A DNA stretch of 64,000 nucleotides from Silene conica (Eukaryota; Streptophyta; Magnoliopsida; Caryophyllales; Caryophyllaceae), in the NCBI GenBank assembly GCA_029255685.2, contig CM055319.2, positions 11,642,747 through 11,706,746 of the forward strand, written 5' to 3'. Under the pieces are notes generated by a model that saw only the letters and a list, made by a program, of their open reading frames with translations, was not told the origin of the DNA and made no database searches. The translations under genes and the position numbers were made by a program. Each line of letters begins with the position of its first letter. Position 1 is the stretch's first letter. This document shows, in pieces, positions 33,480 to 45,794 of this stretch.

Positions 33480-35152
33480 AATTCATCTTATTTTCTGGGA
33501 GAACATCCAAAATCCAAAATTATTAGGGGGTTTGGAATCCAATCAGCGAGGCAATCCAATGCGGCATTTCTAACTAAACTGGGATGAAGATTTTTGGCAG
33601 AACCTTCTTCATTGTGGTCTCGAGTTCTCCGAGCAAAGTATTGCAACAATCATTATGATATCGATATCTTTCGACCAAAACCTGGTATGTCTAATGTTTG
33701 GGATGATATTTCAGAGTAATCTAAAACTATTGTGAGAGAAACAGCTACTGCAGTTGGTAACGGTAGGCGGACTTTATTCTGGGATCATGCTTGGGTTGAT
33801 GGAATTGCCTCTCTGATTTTAGTATTACCCCTATTCCGGAAGACTTACTCGGAGCTATTATTAGCGATATGTGGGCCGAATGTAATGGATGGAAGTGGGA
33901 TGTTTTCGCTAACTATCTACCACAACATATTCTCCAGCGGATTTCATTTATTTTTCTAGACTCAGATCCTGATCTCGAAGATACCCTCTATTATTGGAAC
34001 GGGACGTCGTCGGGCAAATTTTCTATTAAGTCTGCTCTTGGCTTTTTGCGAGGTTTTGATTCATCCTCACCCAAAGGATCCCGACTGGCGCACCATATGG
34101 CGCCTCCCAGTACAACAGCGAATAAGAATGCAATGTTTCTTTGGCTCGCGGGCCGTAACATAGTTATGGTTAATGTCATTAGAGTTCACAGGAACTTAGA
34201 AGATGATACTATGTGCCCCAACTAGAAGCAGCGACAATGAGGAAGATATTGAGCACTTTCTGCGGTCTTGTCACGTCTCTAGACAATTCTGGTATATGTT
34301 AGGTATTCATCCCTCCAGTACCGACTTTTTTTACAACTCCTTTCGCCATTGGGTATCCAAAAACGCCTGTATCGAGACCAATTCCTGAGATGCTGAGCCT
34401 ATGAATTTGCTATTATTTGTTGGTGGATTTGGAAATGGAGAAATAATATTGTTTTCGGAAGACACACTGAGAATCCCGCTGAACCTCTGAGTTTCCTTTA
34501 TCAACAATTTGCAAGCTCGAAACAAGCGTTCGACATGTACAGTATCTTCATTCCTCAACCCAAACCACCTAGAACTGAAATCTTTGTTCGTTGGCTGCCA
34601 CCCCATCACGGATGAGTTTAATTGAATACTGACGGAGCTTCTAAAGGTAATCTGGGTCAAGCAGAAGGAGGAGGTATCCTTAGGGATGAGATGGATAATT
34701 TTGTTTCTGCTTTTTATTTCTCTTATGGTATCTATTCATCCATGAAATCAGAGCTTTTGGCCCTTCTTGCTGGTTTGGAGCATGCGAAATCTCTCAATAT
34801 CAAGAAGCTCTTAATCGATATGGACAATGCCTCTTGTGTCGGGATTATCCTCGAAGATCAACTTGCCAGCAACAGTCTAAAGTTTATTATCCAACGTTGC
34901 AAGGAGTTAGTGAATGATTCTAGCTCATTGGGTCACTAGAATTGAACATATATACAGAGAAACAAATAGAGCAGTTCACTATCTAACAAATCGCGGCGTC
35001 TAATCAAGCACCACCATTCAACATTTACAAGGTCCAACTGCTGAACTGCGAGCTATCTTTCAAGAAGATATATTTGTGGTTGCTATTCCCCGTATAATAG
35101 CGAACAATTTGTTTCTTATTCGGGCCTCTCTTTTCGTACCAAACAAAAAAAA
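33480..35152 (+). mobile_element. 5'-truncated LINE (L1-like), 3' part
   Basis: Broken plus-strand frames give, in order, LGWRFLAEPSSLWSRVLRAK and GNGRRTLFWDHAWVDG (end of the reverse transcriptase region). Next come YYWNGTSSGKFSIKSAL and FLWLAGRN (zinc-binding region), then an RNase H of the RVT_3 type (NTDGASKGNLGQAEGGGILR, MKSELLALLAGLEHA, LIDMDNAS). It ends in a short A-rich tail at about 35140-35152. Frameshifts and stops show it is dead. It sits between the DUF506 gene and the next small gene. Confidence 0.82.
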
Positions 35153-35566
35153 AATTAAATTAAAAGTACTATTAATCTTAATTTATGCAAATAATTCTAT
35201 TAAAAAGTATCTCTTTATAAATTAAATCTAATTAATATCTTTGGTACCCAAATCTTGGTTAACCGACCTGCATAAGGCAATGTGGGCTGATTACATATAT
35301 GTGTTGCGATTTAAGGAAAACTGCAGTTCTTTCCTAAATCCAAACTTGAGCTACATAATAGAGGTGCTACGATTTCTATAATAATTATTAACAGAATTTA
35401 TAAATAGCCCTCTTCACCCCCTAATATATTTACGGAATTCTCTAAAATTTATTAACAAAACTTTGACAAACAAACAGAATAAAATAAAGCAAGAAGAAGA
35501 AGAAAGTTCATAAAATTACAAGGGTACTAACCGGAGGAGTAGTGAACGTAATTTCAAAAGCAAGCG

Positions 35567-36169
35567 ATGGAGGAATACTTCCGTCATCTACACGTAGAAG
35601 CACAACAAGGGGAATTCCAACAAAAGCAACAATTACAACGGTATTACTATCACCATCAACAAGTAGAAGCAGCAAAACACCATGAATGGCAACAACAATT
35701 ATATTTATTTCAGCAGCAACAATTACATGACTATCAAAAATCCCGCATACATCAACTACGACTCGAAATCTTCGGTGCTAATTTGGAGTATCTCACTCGG
35801 ACCGCCTCAACCCATGATATCGACCAGGGTTCGACTCAACATAAACCATCTCACTTCTCGCTGTTCTCTTACGATGTATGTTATTACATTCTAAATCTCT
35901 TACGCGTTATCGCAAAACTTAGGATTTAATTACTCGCCTAATCGGTATATATACTAATTAGAATGAAATTTGGGTGTTTGTAGATACATGACAAAGATGC
36001 ATTCAGAAAGAGTATCTCAAGAACAGGGGAGAAGCCGAAGCAGGACAATGAGTCAACAAAAGAACGCGGTTTTGTTAGAAAAGAGAGAGAGTCGAATTCG
36101 GAAAAGCAATCTCCATCTATGAATGTATGTTTAACAAAGAGAAAGTGTCAAGAATATCTCAATGGATGA
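35567..36169 (+). CDS. Small Gln-rich protein of unknown function, two exons
   Basis: Exon 1 (35567-35875) and exon 2 (35984-36169) join in phase 0 to give about 164 residues. The N-terminus is rich in Gln, His and Tyr (QQKQQLQRYYYHHQQ, QQQLYLFQQQQLHDYQKS). The first exon ends HFSLFSYD before a GTATGT donor, and the gene at 39286 ends its first exon with FSYFSYD before GTATGC. Exon 2 is basic and polar (HDKDAFRKSISRTGEKPKQ). I do not recognise the family. The shared junction and position after a DUF506 sequence suggest the two genes are related. A second GTATGT at 36123 could extend the gene. Expression is not shown. Confidence 0.45.
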
Positions 36170-36689
36170 TATGATCAAGGAAACAAGACTCGATGTTTTT
36201 TGTATTAAGGTCTTAATTAGATCGTAAAATAGAGAATTATGTCTTTCTTACTCATTAACCTCAAGTTTCATCGCTCATATTGCGTAGCGAGACTACATAT
36301 TTACTAGTCATTAATTCAATGGTATGCCCCCAAACGTTGCTATCTAAAACGTGCAAATTAATTATTTATAAACCGTATAGCTAATTGACCAACTTATAAC
36401 CATAAGTAAAGTCGAACTCCTGAGAAGTAACGCTTAGCTCATGATTCTAAATCTTGTAATTAAAGACAACGAGGACATGCTTAAATGGTTTTTCAAGATT
36501 TATTTGATTGCAAATAGATTCAAATAAGAGTACTAAACAAGTTAAGTGAATAAAGTAGAGAATTTATCAAATAATGAAAGAGTCTTGACCTAATCCATTC
36601 CTTCACCATCTAATTAATGGTCGATCATTGATAATAATTCAGTCTTTTCTTACCCAAATTAGTCTACTTTTGTGGAGGAATAATAACCC
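36170..36689. other. Intergenic DNA after the small gene
   Basis: AT-rich sequence with no supported gene or terminal repeat. Confidence 0.4.
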
Positions 36690-37240
36690 TGATGCGGGTG
36701 TAATGAGGCATCAACGTCGAAAGAGCTAGAGAGCATGGTTTCCGAGGCCGTGTAGGAGAGGACGGTTTCCAAAACCGTGTAAGAGTATTTAGCTTATATT
36801 TCGAATAAAATTAGGGAAAATAATTATTTCCCAATCTTAGTTAAATTAGGAAGTTAGTTATTTACTAATCCTAGTTAAATTAGAGAAGTTAGTTATTTCT
36901 TAATTTTAGTTAAATTAGAGAAATTAGTTAATGCTAATTAAATTAGGAAAGTTTGTTCTTTCCTAATACTAGTTTAATAGCTTTCCTAGTTAAAATCAAA
37001 GTTAATACTTTTTCTAGTTAGTTTACGGAAGAAGTAGATAACTTAGTTATTTAATAGAAGTTTTCTTTGTGAACGTTGCTAAATTAACTTTGCGAGTTTA
37101 GTCTTTCAATCTTCCTTGCGAGATTGATTTTGTGTTTCAAGTTTGAACCTTGCGAGGGGGCGTGAGGATCACCGTGTGTTATCTTAGTAACTTTAATAAA
37201 TTACAAAAATTAACAACAATAACAAATAATTCCGCTGCAC
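36690..37240 (+). repeat. LTR-like sequence with AT-rich tandem repeats
   Basis: The stretch starts TGATGCGGGTGTAATGAGG and ends AATTCCGCTGCA, which resembles the end of many Copia LTRs. In the middle (36830-36960) a TTAGTTAAATTAGAGAAG-like unit of about 37-40 bp repeats three or four times. No target duplication or primer site is clear, so the solo-LTR reading is tentative. Confidence 0.4.
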
Positions 37241-37427
37241 AGTTCGAATTACAGTCCACAATCATATTCAGGTCACGACATTCGAGAACGATCAGTCCTG
37301 CAATCTGTTCAATATCGTTCCTCCACATGGTTTCACATCAAACCCCCTAAATCGTCTTCATATATAGAAGTAATCAACAATAAAAGCCTTTGTATGTACA
37401 AAGAGGGTGTTATGTAACGTACCCGTG

Positions 37428-38143
37428 TAGAGAGGACAACGGGTAAGATCTGAACCGAATTTTATAGGATCCAATTCAAATTTATTTTAAAATGGTATAT
37501 TCAGATCATACCCTTATTCTTAGGGTCCGGAATTTGTAGATCCATATCCGTATCCTAAGAATCTGGGTAGGGTCTGGGTGAAATCCAGATCCGTCAATCT
37601 CCAACAATACATTGAAACCACAACCAAGTCACTATTATACACTATCTATTTCACCTTTACTTGTCGATTAGAGACGATATTTTGGTCGAGTTACCCATTC
37701 TTAGTTTCACGGCTTTAAAAATCATAGTCCAAAAGAAAAAAAAAAAAAAAAAAAAGAGCCGTACAAAAGTGTTAAAAAGTCTTATAGCAAATTACAAATA
37801 AGGTTTACAAACCACAAAATAATTATAACTCCAACAATTCATAATAAAACAACTTATGTTCAAACCAACAAAACACTAATACTTCATTCCTTGTCTCCAT
37901 GATCTACCTTTGAAGGGTTGAATCTATCCAAAAATTACCCTTATAGAAATTAAAAGGGGTCCAAGGGTAGGATCTGGATCTTATTGGTGGGATCCAGATC
38001 CGACCCTCATACTTGTATAAGGATATATGAGTCTGGCTTGGCCTGCTGGATTCTAAGGATCTAAAATAATGGAATTTAAATTCTACTCTTGAATATCGGG
38101 TTTAGCGAATGTGGGTAGGATCCGGGATCGATTGTCATCTCTA
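37428..38143. mobile_element. Non-autonomous hAT-like element
   Basis: The ends TAGAGAGGACAACGGGTAAG and, in complement, TAGAGATGACAATCGATCCC are imperfect inverted repeats. The 8-bp flanks TACCCGTG (37420-37427) and CACCCGTG (38144-38151) agree at seven bases. The body has many GGATCCAGATCC-like motifs and an A run near 37738-37755. There is no coding sequence. Confidence 0.65.
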
Positions 38144-38179
38144 CACCCGTGTCACTGTGTCACATATGTATATGTAATC

Positions 38180-38250
38180 TTGTAGAGGATGTACATGTTA
38201 TGACTTATGATCAACCAATGTAGAGGATGTACATGTTATGATCAACCAAG
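38180..38250 (+). repeat. Short tandem duplication
   Basis: GTAGAGGATGTACATGTTAT occurs twice about 38 bases apart (38183 and about 38221), each followed by GATCAACCAA. A local duplication is the likely cause. Confidence 0.7.
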
Positions 38251-38312
38251 ATGCTATGAGCTGAAAAATGAAATGCACAAAGCCTACAAGCTCACTTAAT
38301 AAGGCTTGTAAG

Positions 38313-38662
38313 AGCTGAAGCAGGCCTTAGAGCGGCGGCAGTCAAGTGGCGACATCCGTGCGAGAGTAGTAGTATTGCATGGTAGCGAGTATTGGTTGGA
38401 GAGTGGAGCTACACACTCTGATCTCCTTAACTCGTTTATTGATAAGGGGATGGTTTGGATCCATTCAACATGAAAATAGATATGAATATGGCTCAAAATG
38501 ACGACACTAATGAAAAAGACGATTTGACTCTGATAATAAGGATGATGATACACAAAGGAAAGATAGTTTATGAGTCGTTATTAGACTGTAAAAGAGATGA
38601 TAAGAAAGGTTGGAAGCATAAGATTAAAAACAAGGTTGAAATTGCACTGAAATTATATGGCT
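38313..38662 (+). pseudogene. DUF506 exon 1 pseudogene
   Basis: The bases align along most of exon 1 of the complete DUF506 gene, from GCAGTCAAGTGGCGACATCC to GAAATTGCACTGAAATTATA. The copy has lost the start codon and has a small insertion near 38370 that shifts the frame, plus other indels. The last part still reads MNMAQNDDTNEKDD and LDCKRDDKKG. No exon 2 follows; sequence after 38662 is AT-rich. It lies about 620 bases before the next small gene. Confidence 0.85.
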
Positions 38663-38689
38663 TTTTTTAATTAAAATGACCATTTTCAA

Positions 38690-39285
38690 TAAAGTATTTT
38701 TATAACGGATATACCCGTCACAAAAACGACTTATTGAATATATTTACCTTTTTATTATTGATTTTTTTTAATTTAATAAAATTAAAGCATAAAACTAGTT
38801 GATATTATAGGAAATTAATTAATTTTAATATTGACCAAATATTTTTATCAAATTAGTCAAATGTTGTAAATCTTACTATATTTAACTTATTAATATGTAT
38901 TCATGGGCCACACGCCCACACCGCACACATTAGCAAAAGAATTGATCTAATTACGTCTTGTACAGAGTATATATCCTCTAAATTATAAAATAAATAAATT
39001 TTAGGGTTTGTAGAAGTTTCGTTTGTATGTTTTTAGTGATCTTTCAATGATTAGTTACTCCACTTTAGTCAAAGCCGAGGTCTAAACATAGTTAAGCTAC
39101 ACTCCTTATATATCCTAATTCTAACTAGTAAAGGATTATTACAACAATTTTACCTACACCTAAATTACTACCCTGTATATAAATAGATCATTTGTATACA
39201 CCATTATCCCATACACACATACAAAAACCCTAGAAGAAGAGAAATCAACACAAAAAAAAAAAAAATAAAGCAAAGTATTTGCAAA
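38690..39285 (+). promoter_or_regulatory. Upstream region of the three-exon gene
   Basis: AT-rich sequence with a TATATAAAT box at about 39176-39184, some 100 bases before the start codon, and an A-rich leader just before the ATG at 39286. The core is plausible; no other motif is claimed. Confidence 0.45.
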
Positions 39286-40259
39286 ATGGCAACGCGAGTG
39301 ATTGGAGGGCGATTTGTTGATGATATTTTGGAGGAAACAACTTGTATTTCCACATTCTTGGAGAGATTGAATTACTTAGCTCAAAAAGAAAATCAAGACC
39401 AAGAAGATGATGATGTGCAAGAACAACCACCACTTTTGCAACATGAAAAACTACATCTAAGCATATATAAGCATGGTGAAGACAAACATGAAGATGAACT
39501 TATTACTAACTTTATCGCTAAGGCATCCTTAACGTCGGCTCGTTTACCGCCTATTAACCCTAGTGATCATCATCATCATGGTGATAAAGAAACATTCAAG
39601 AAGAGTACTATTTCAAAGATTGAAGACCCTAAACTATCAAAGGATCATCTTCTTTCGTATCACATCTATGATGACGATGAAATATTGGATGAAAAACAAC
39701 GACAAGAATTTATTGGAATCATCCTCTGTAATTTTGGCTTAATAAGTGGTGATTTGAGGAAGATTAACAGTGCTCCGGAGGAGGAGGAGGAGGAGGATCA
39801 TCATGAAGTCATGGCTCAAGAATTTTCCTACTTCTCTTACGATGTATGCACATAATTAATACTTGCATTATCATCTCTTTTATTCTTTATTTCTGCAATT
39901 ATATGTTAATTACTTAATTTTTAATATAACTATATGTATAATTGTTGTTGTTGCCCATTTTAGAAATCCAACAAAGAAGCCTTGAAGAATAATTTATCAA
40001 AGATTGAAGACCCTAAATTATCTAAGGATGATCAAGGCGACAAGACTCAAGGTTTCTCGTATCGATTATATGATAACATTGTACGTACACTTATACCCTT
40101 TCCATCTCGCGACTTTCTTTTTATTTCTATGATTGTGTTTAGTAATTGATTAAGTAAGTTTTAAGAGTAGTTAACTTATATATTGTTGTTTTTTGGTGAT
40201 TGTAGATATGGAAAGAAGAAAGCTTCTATGGCGTCCACGAAACGTATTTCAAATATTGA
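39286..40259 (+). CDS. Acidic protein of unknown function, three exons
   Basis: Exons 39286-39843, 39964-40080 and 40206-40259 join in phase 0 to give about 242 residues. The start MATRVIGGRFVDDILEE follows a TATA box and A-rich leader. The protein is acidic and His-rich (NPSDHHHHGDKE, then a Glu run near residue 165). A segment in exon 1 (ISKIEDPKLSKDHLLSYHIY, residues about 108-127) is repeated by exon 2 (LSKIEDPKLSKDD...FSYRLYDN), so exon 2 looks like a duplicated piece. No catalytic motif, signal peptide or membrane segment is seen. I do not recognise the family. Exon 1 ends FSYFSYD like the gene at 35567, hinting at common origin. Confidence 0.6.
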
Positions 40260-42308
40260 AGAGTACGTAAAAACCAGCGGATGATAATAACCTACGGAGT
40301 ACTATTTATGGTTTCACAACTTTGCAACTTGAATTTGTTTGACGACGATGAAATAGAGACTATTAGGGTTTTACTCTAACCTCAAATTTGATACTTGCGA
40401 TATTGTGTAAGACCGGTTATATGACATGACATATGTCATGTGATTAATGATATAATATGTAGTTGTATTAAAAAGTTACTCTAGTATTTAATCTTTCTTG
40501 CTTGAAATCGTTTTACAATTAAGTTAAGTTTAGCTTAGCAAAGATCCGCCGCCATTGAAAATTACTTCTATTATGCAATAGTTCTTTTCTAAAAGCACAA
40601 ATTTTTATTTGCGGCCGATCAAATAATAACTATATGGGTAGATAAAAAAACAGATTAATTAGGAAGTAGCAATTTGTTTTGTCATATATATCCACATGAA
40701 TAATACTTAATCCGAGACTTAATGAAAGTTGGCATCTATAATAAATGGATTGATAAGTCACGACACACTCGTTTTATCTTTAGTATATGATCTCAATTTT
40801 ATTTTATTAATCAACTAATGTCGATCTTTGTCAATAGCTCCCCAGCCCTCGCGTACTTAATTAGGATTTAGTCAAGTCGTTTCTTGTTAAAAGCACCGAA
40901 TTCTCTAAGGTGTTTATGTGTTTCGATACTATTTCTTATCCAAGTTTTTATTTTTACAATTTGATCTATATTTTGATTTGTTTAGGCTTAATTGACCATC
41001 GAACAACGGTTTTAACATTCACTTGATTTCTAAATGTCGCGAATTTAAGATATATTGTTCATAAATATGTTAAAGAAATACTCCATATAACACTATAACA
41101 ACGTACCAAAATTTATTTTCATCTTCTTAGGCTCCCCTGACCGGTTTAGTCTTTTCTTGTTAAAAACGCGGAATCACGTAAGTGTTTACGTGTTTCGATT
41201 ATAACCCGTTATTCAAGTTTTAAATTTTACAATATCTTTTGATCAGCATCTAACAACATGATTTAACATTCATTTAATTTCTAGAGATTGAGAATTTAGA
41301 ATATCACCATAAATATGTTCAAAAAAATTATCATATATAACACTGTATAACATCATACCAAAATCGTATTTATTAAAGCAATAACTACAAAGCTCATTTG
41401 TCGCTCTGTGGTTTAAAGTACATTATTTTTTTCTTAGTAAACTCCACAATGTCCGTCACATACTCTCCCATATTTTTCGTTTTTATATAGATAATTCATA
41501 ATACAACAATCAAGTTGAACCGTCGTGTGGTCGTGTTAGATATATAAAAGCAACCTACTAATTTTGTTGATATCATAAAAACGAAATAAATAAATACAAT
41601 TAAAATTTAGGATTACATAATTATTAAGTAAACACATAATAATAATTTTGTAGAGTAAAAGACAGGATACGTTCATTCAGACAAAAACGCGGTCTAATTT
41701 AAAATAACACACATATTTTTTTTCTAAATTAGTTGCATAATAAAAAATGTGTGAAATAAAATAGAATATACAATTTGAATGAATTACGTGATATTATTAA
41801 AACATTGTACAATAATATATACCAAAACTAACGTCATATATAAGTCAATCATGAAATTAAACTGCGTTATAAAATTAGCCGTGATGTAAATCAAGAGTTG
41901 GAAAATATAGTCAAAAATAGAAAAAAAAATAAACAAAAAAAATTATCTCAATAGGGTCAAAATCATAAGAAAAATTACAAAATCAATATTAATGTTGTAA
42001 AAATAATCAAAACTATACTGCACAAAAAAATAATTGAAAATTTTAAATAAAAGAACATATTGTTCTATAAAAACAATACTTTACCAAATGTATAAATCAT
42101 AGATCGACTTTTTTTCATTTGAATGAAACACATTACTTAAACGAAAAGTAATTAACTGACTTAGGTCGTAACTAATGGGCAACAATGTGAAAAAAAACAA
42201 ATAAAAAAATAAATTTGAAATAAGCAAAAATTGAACTAAAAAATCACAACACTTTTTAACTAATACAGAATAAACGAAAAAAAGAAGACTAAAAAAATTA
42301 CTTAAACT
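40260..42308. other. AT-rich intergenic DNA with a diverged tandem duplication
   Basis: Two copies of a sequence of about 240-250 bp lie in tandem, at about 40869-41110 and 41143-41370. Both start TTTAGTC...TTTCTTGTTAAAA and end with ATATAACACTATAACA/ACGTACCAAAAT-like sequence, diverged by perhaps a quarter. I see no genes here. Confidence 0.5.
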
Positions 42309-42309
42309 G

Positions 42310-42363
<54 letters not shown>
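42309..42363 (+). repeat. (TAA)n microsatellite
   Basis: About eighteen uninterrupted ATA/TAA units, likely variable in length between individuals. Confidence 0.95.
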
Positions 42364-42366
<3 letters not shown>

Positions 42367-42908
42367 CATATATATGATGAGTATCATATTCGAGGGTAAT
42401 GATTAGTCATGGAGTATAATACGCAAAAGAGTGATAGTTGATTAGTAGTTGAGAGAGTAAATATAGCGACGGGGTTTGTTTACAGGCTTTTATATTATAT
42501 GCACATAAAGGTACTAGTCTTTGCACGGGTTTGCTATTTAAGGTATTGTTGTAGAATGTGTTAATAATGATAATTGTTTTTAGGGTTATTTAATGTCAAT
42601 ACTCTAAACTATTAAGGTCCTTCTTAAAATACTCTGAACTATGTTTTAACTCAGATTACTATGCACTAATACACCCCCTATCCTAGAACAGAATTAGCAA
42701 ATTTTTTACCTGTTGGAGCAGGTGACTATTATAAAATGACGAACTCACCCGGCCTTTCCCACCCCCTTCCCTTCTTTGTTTTCAGTCACAACGACTACTT
42801 TCCTCCATTAAATTCCTTCTTCATTTCCTCCATTAAATTTCCTCCATTAAAATCCTTCATCATCTTCTACAATATATTCCATCAATAAAGTGCTCATCAT
42901 CTTCTTCC

Positions 42909-43414
42909 ATGGAGTCTGCTTCAAAGCCCTCTACCATGGTATTTTGCAAATACAATTATGAAGCGGTTTTGAAGACCATTGGTAAAGGAAGACAAGTTGG
43001 GGAAAAAATTTATGGCTGTCCTCTCTGGCCTGTAAGTCCCTTTTTTTTTTGTTTATTTTTTCAATTAATTGATTTAAAAATTGGGTTTCATTATAATTAA
43101 TTTGGGTTTGAATAAAATTTAGGGTTTCGTAATTAATATGGGTTTGAATAAAATCTGGGTATGATTTAAAATCTGGGTTTAAATGGTGGTTTCCTTTCTT
43201 TTTCATTTCGCAGAATGGTTGTGGTTTTTTCGTGTTGGAGGAAGAGTTGCAGAACAGAAGTGTGAGCTGCCAACAGACTAATGAATATGATGAGAAGTTG
43301 AAGAAATTAGAATTGAAGAAGGAGAAGTTTAGGAAGGAAATTGTGTATTTGAAGAATGAATTAACTAGCCACTTAAAAAGGAAAAAGATGCTTTTATATG
43401 AATTAACAATTTAA
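42909..43414 (+). CDS. Small GRF-type zinc-finger-like protein with coiled coil
   Basis: Exon 1 (42909-43031) and exon 2 (43214-43414) join in phase 0 to give 107 residues. Residues about 12-50 read FCKYNYEAVLKTIG...GEKIYGCPLWP then NGCGFFVLEEE, the pattern of GRF zinc fingers (C-x-C-G, G-x-x-x-YGC, GCGFF). The second Cys of the opening pair is missing here (CKYN). The C-terminal half is a charged coiled coil (KLKKLELKKEKFRKEI). Similar small GRF proteins are common in plant genomes, often near transposons; their function is mostly unknown. Flanking sequence (42545-42700, ACTCTGAACTATG) looks repetitive, so it may belong to an unlabelled element. Confidence 0.55.
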
Positions 43415-43932
43415 ATCGTGCAATCAATTTGGGGCAAAATTGATTAAACTTCGTCTTTAATTGGGTAATCAATCACTGCATATAAATGAACTTAAAGAGG
43501 AGAAGAGGTTAATTGAAGAGCAGCAATGGAGGTTGATTCAAGTAACAATGGCGAAATATTGTTGGCAGTGAAAAGGGAGAAGAAAAGATGAAAATTTGAA
43601 GTACAATTGAAATTAGGGTAAATTGTAAAGGTTAAGTCAAAGGAAACCTGTGGAACAGGTTACCCATCCACCTATTTCATTACGTGATAAATGATATAAT
43701 AGTGGATAATAATTTTTTTTGTTTTACTTATGAATTTGGAGTGCAAAATATGTTTTAGTTATCTGATTACAAAAAATTCTTAATTTATATGATTGTTTAA
43801 CAAATCATGTGATTATATATTTGTAATTTTGTTTATTGCTTCAAGTTGTAATGCATAATTGACATAATTGCTTTTAAATTTATAAAAAAATTATTGCTCA
43901 ACATGGGTGGGGGCCTTTACTTGAAAAAAACA

Positions 43933-44488
43933 GGGATATTCTACATGGTACCCCTCAATTGTTTGACTTTCTACATGGTATCCATGCACTTTTTAAAACA
44001 TACATGGTACCCCTAATTGTGGTCATTATCACTACGTGTACCCCTAAACTTTATTTTCCGTCAATTAAACTCAATTTTGGGCGTTAAATGATTACGTAGC
44101 CGCATAACCAAACTTGACATTTATCATCTCATGACATAAGGACTCTATTAGAATTAATATTCATTCTTTGGACGTGATAATTTGGCAAAGATCAATAATT
44201 TTTTCGTCAACAATATTTTAGCCCATATATATATATCTATAAATATTAGGATCGAGATGGATATTGAATCTAATAGAGTCCTTATGTCATGTGATAGTAA
44301 ATGACAAGCTTGCTTACGCGTTCAAGTTATCACTTAAAGCTTAAAAATAAGTTTAATTGACGGAAAATAAATTTTAGGGGTACACGTAGTGATAATGACA
44401 ACAATTAGGGGTACCTTGTATGTTTTAAAAAGTGTAGGGGTACCATGTAGAAAGTCAAAAAATTGAGGGGTACCATGTAGAATATCCC
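43933..44488. mobile_element. Foldback MULE MITE, copy 2 (556 bp)
   Basis: The terminal inverted repeats start GGGATATTCTACATGGTACC and extend inward for about 200 bp each side (ACATACATGGTACCCCTAAT, then TGACATAAGGACTCTATTAG), so most of the element folds on itself. The 9-bp flanks AAAAAAACA and AAAAAATAA agree at seven positions. It is the same family as 15703-23941 and 60568-61119. Confidence 0.85.
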
Positions 44489-45794
44489 AAAAAATAAAAG
44501 AAAATAAAAAAAATATGCAATTAACCAAGGGTTACACATTAGCACTGTGGTTGTTGCTTTAATAAAGAAGATAATATGACTTATTTGAGGTGGGTCGTTT
44601 AGTTCATGGAGTAATATTGAATTCGTTTTAACCCGTTGTTGAAAACAAATTTACCCGAGTACTACTCGATATTTACAAGTTTTTATTTAACACGGGTGTA
44701 TCTGTCTTAAGTTTAGTACGTGCTAGGTAATATGTGTAAGATAAAAACATAATGTATTGGGCTATTAACAACTTTGTTATGCTTAAAGGGATCATATTTG
44801 ACTGATTTTGGTGTTTGACCTTCGTCTTAAGCGAAACTAACCTTTTTTTTTTGCATTGGTTATTACTTTCCACATAGTACAAGTTTGTGTCGGGTATAAT
44901 GTTTGGTAATTATTTTATGGAATAATTGTTTGTTCAGATATTGGTAAATATGAATTACAATTTACAATCTTTTTAACAATAATTATTCATGTAATTTTTC
45001 TAACACATGAAAACAAATGGTACTTCTTACGGAATTACTTTTTCACATACGAACTTTACTCTTTCACATACATTTTTTCATAAAATTTACGTACCATACC
45101 CTTTTTCCACCCATTTGCTAAACATAATCAAATTAACTCTCTTATATACATTTTTCCCAAATATTGAATCTAATAACTCTAAAAACTTACCCAATGAACT
45201 TTAATCCTGCAATTAACTAATTAATTTTGGTTTTAGCAATTATTAAACATTTTATTTAAAGTATTAGGTTACTAAAATTAGGGTTAGTTTGTAGGTGGTG
45301 AAAGGCAGGTGGTTAATGGTTATCCTAGATATATGCAATGGGTAAGGGACGGTGCAGTGAGTCGGTCACGATGGTCCTATTATGGCGGTCGTTAGTGAGG
45401 CGGAGGGTGGTGTGTTGGCGACGGAGGACGACGGGGTGTGTGTTTGGGATGGCGTCGGGTTGTCGGGGGAAGAGGCTGGGTGAGAACAGCTGGAGGGTGG
45501 TTGGGTTGGTTGCAGGCTGGGACATGGGTGGGAGTGGTGGTGGCGGCGGCGGGGTCGTAGAGAAGGGAGTACGGGGTTTTGGTTCTTTCGTATTAATTGG
45601 GTTGCTTTTTTTTAATATTAATTAATTAGGGTAGTGGTGGCCACTGGTGGGAAAGGGAATGTGGGAGTATTAATTAGTTATTTTATTTATTTTTTAGTTT
45701 TTTATTTATTGATTGAATAATTTTATTTAGTTTATTTAATTTTTCAAAATCCTAAGACAATGATTATTGTAAAAAGATGTAAATGGTGATGGAG
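44489..45794. other. Intergenic DNA
   Basis: AT-rich except for a G-rich island at 45330-45600 (GGCGGAGGGTGGTG, GGTGGTGGCGGCGGCGG). The island has an open frame but no recognisable protein motif. It resembles the G-rich leaders of other transposons in this window. Confidence 0.45.

Noticed and set aside
45338..45625. 95-codon G-rich open frame
   Set aside because: Arg/Gly/Val-rich low-complexity translation with no motif and an equally open frame on the other strand.
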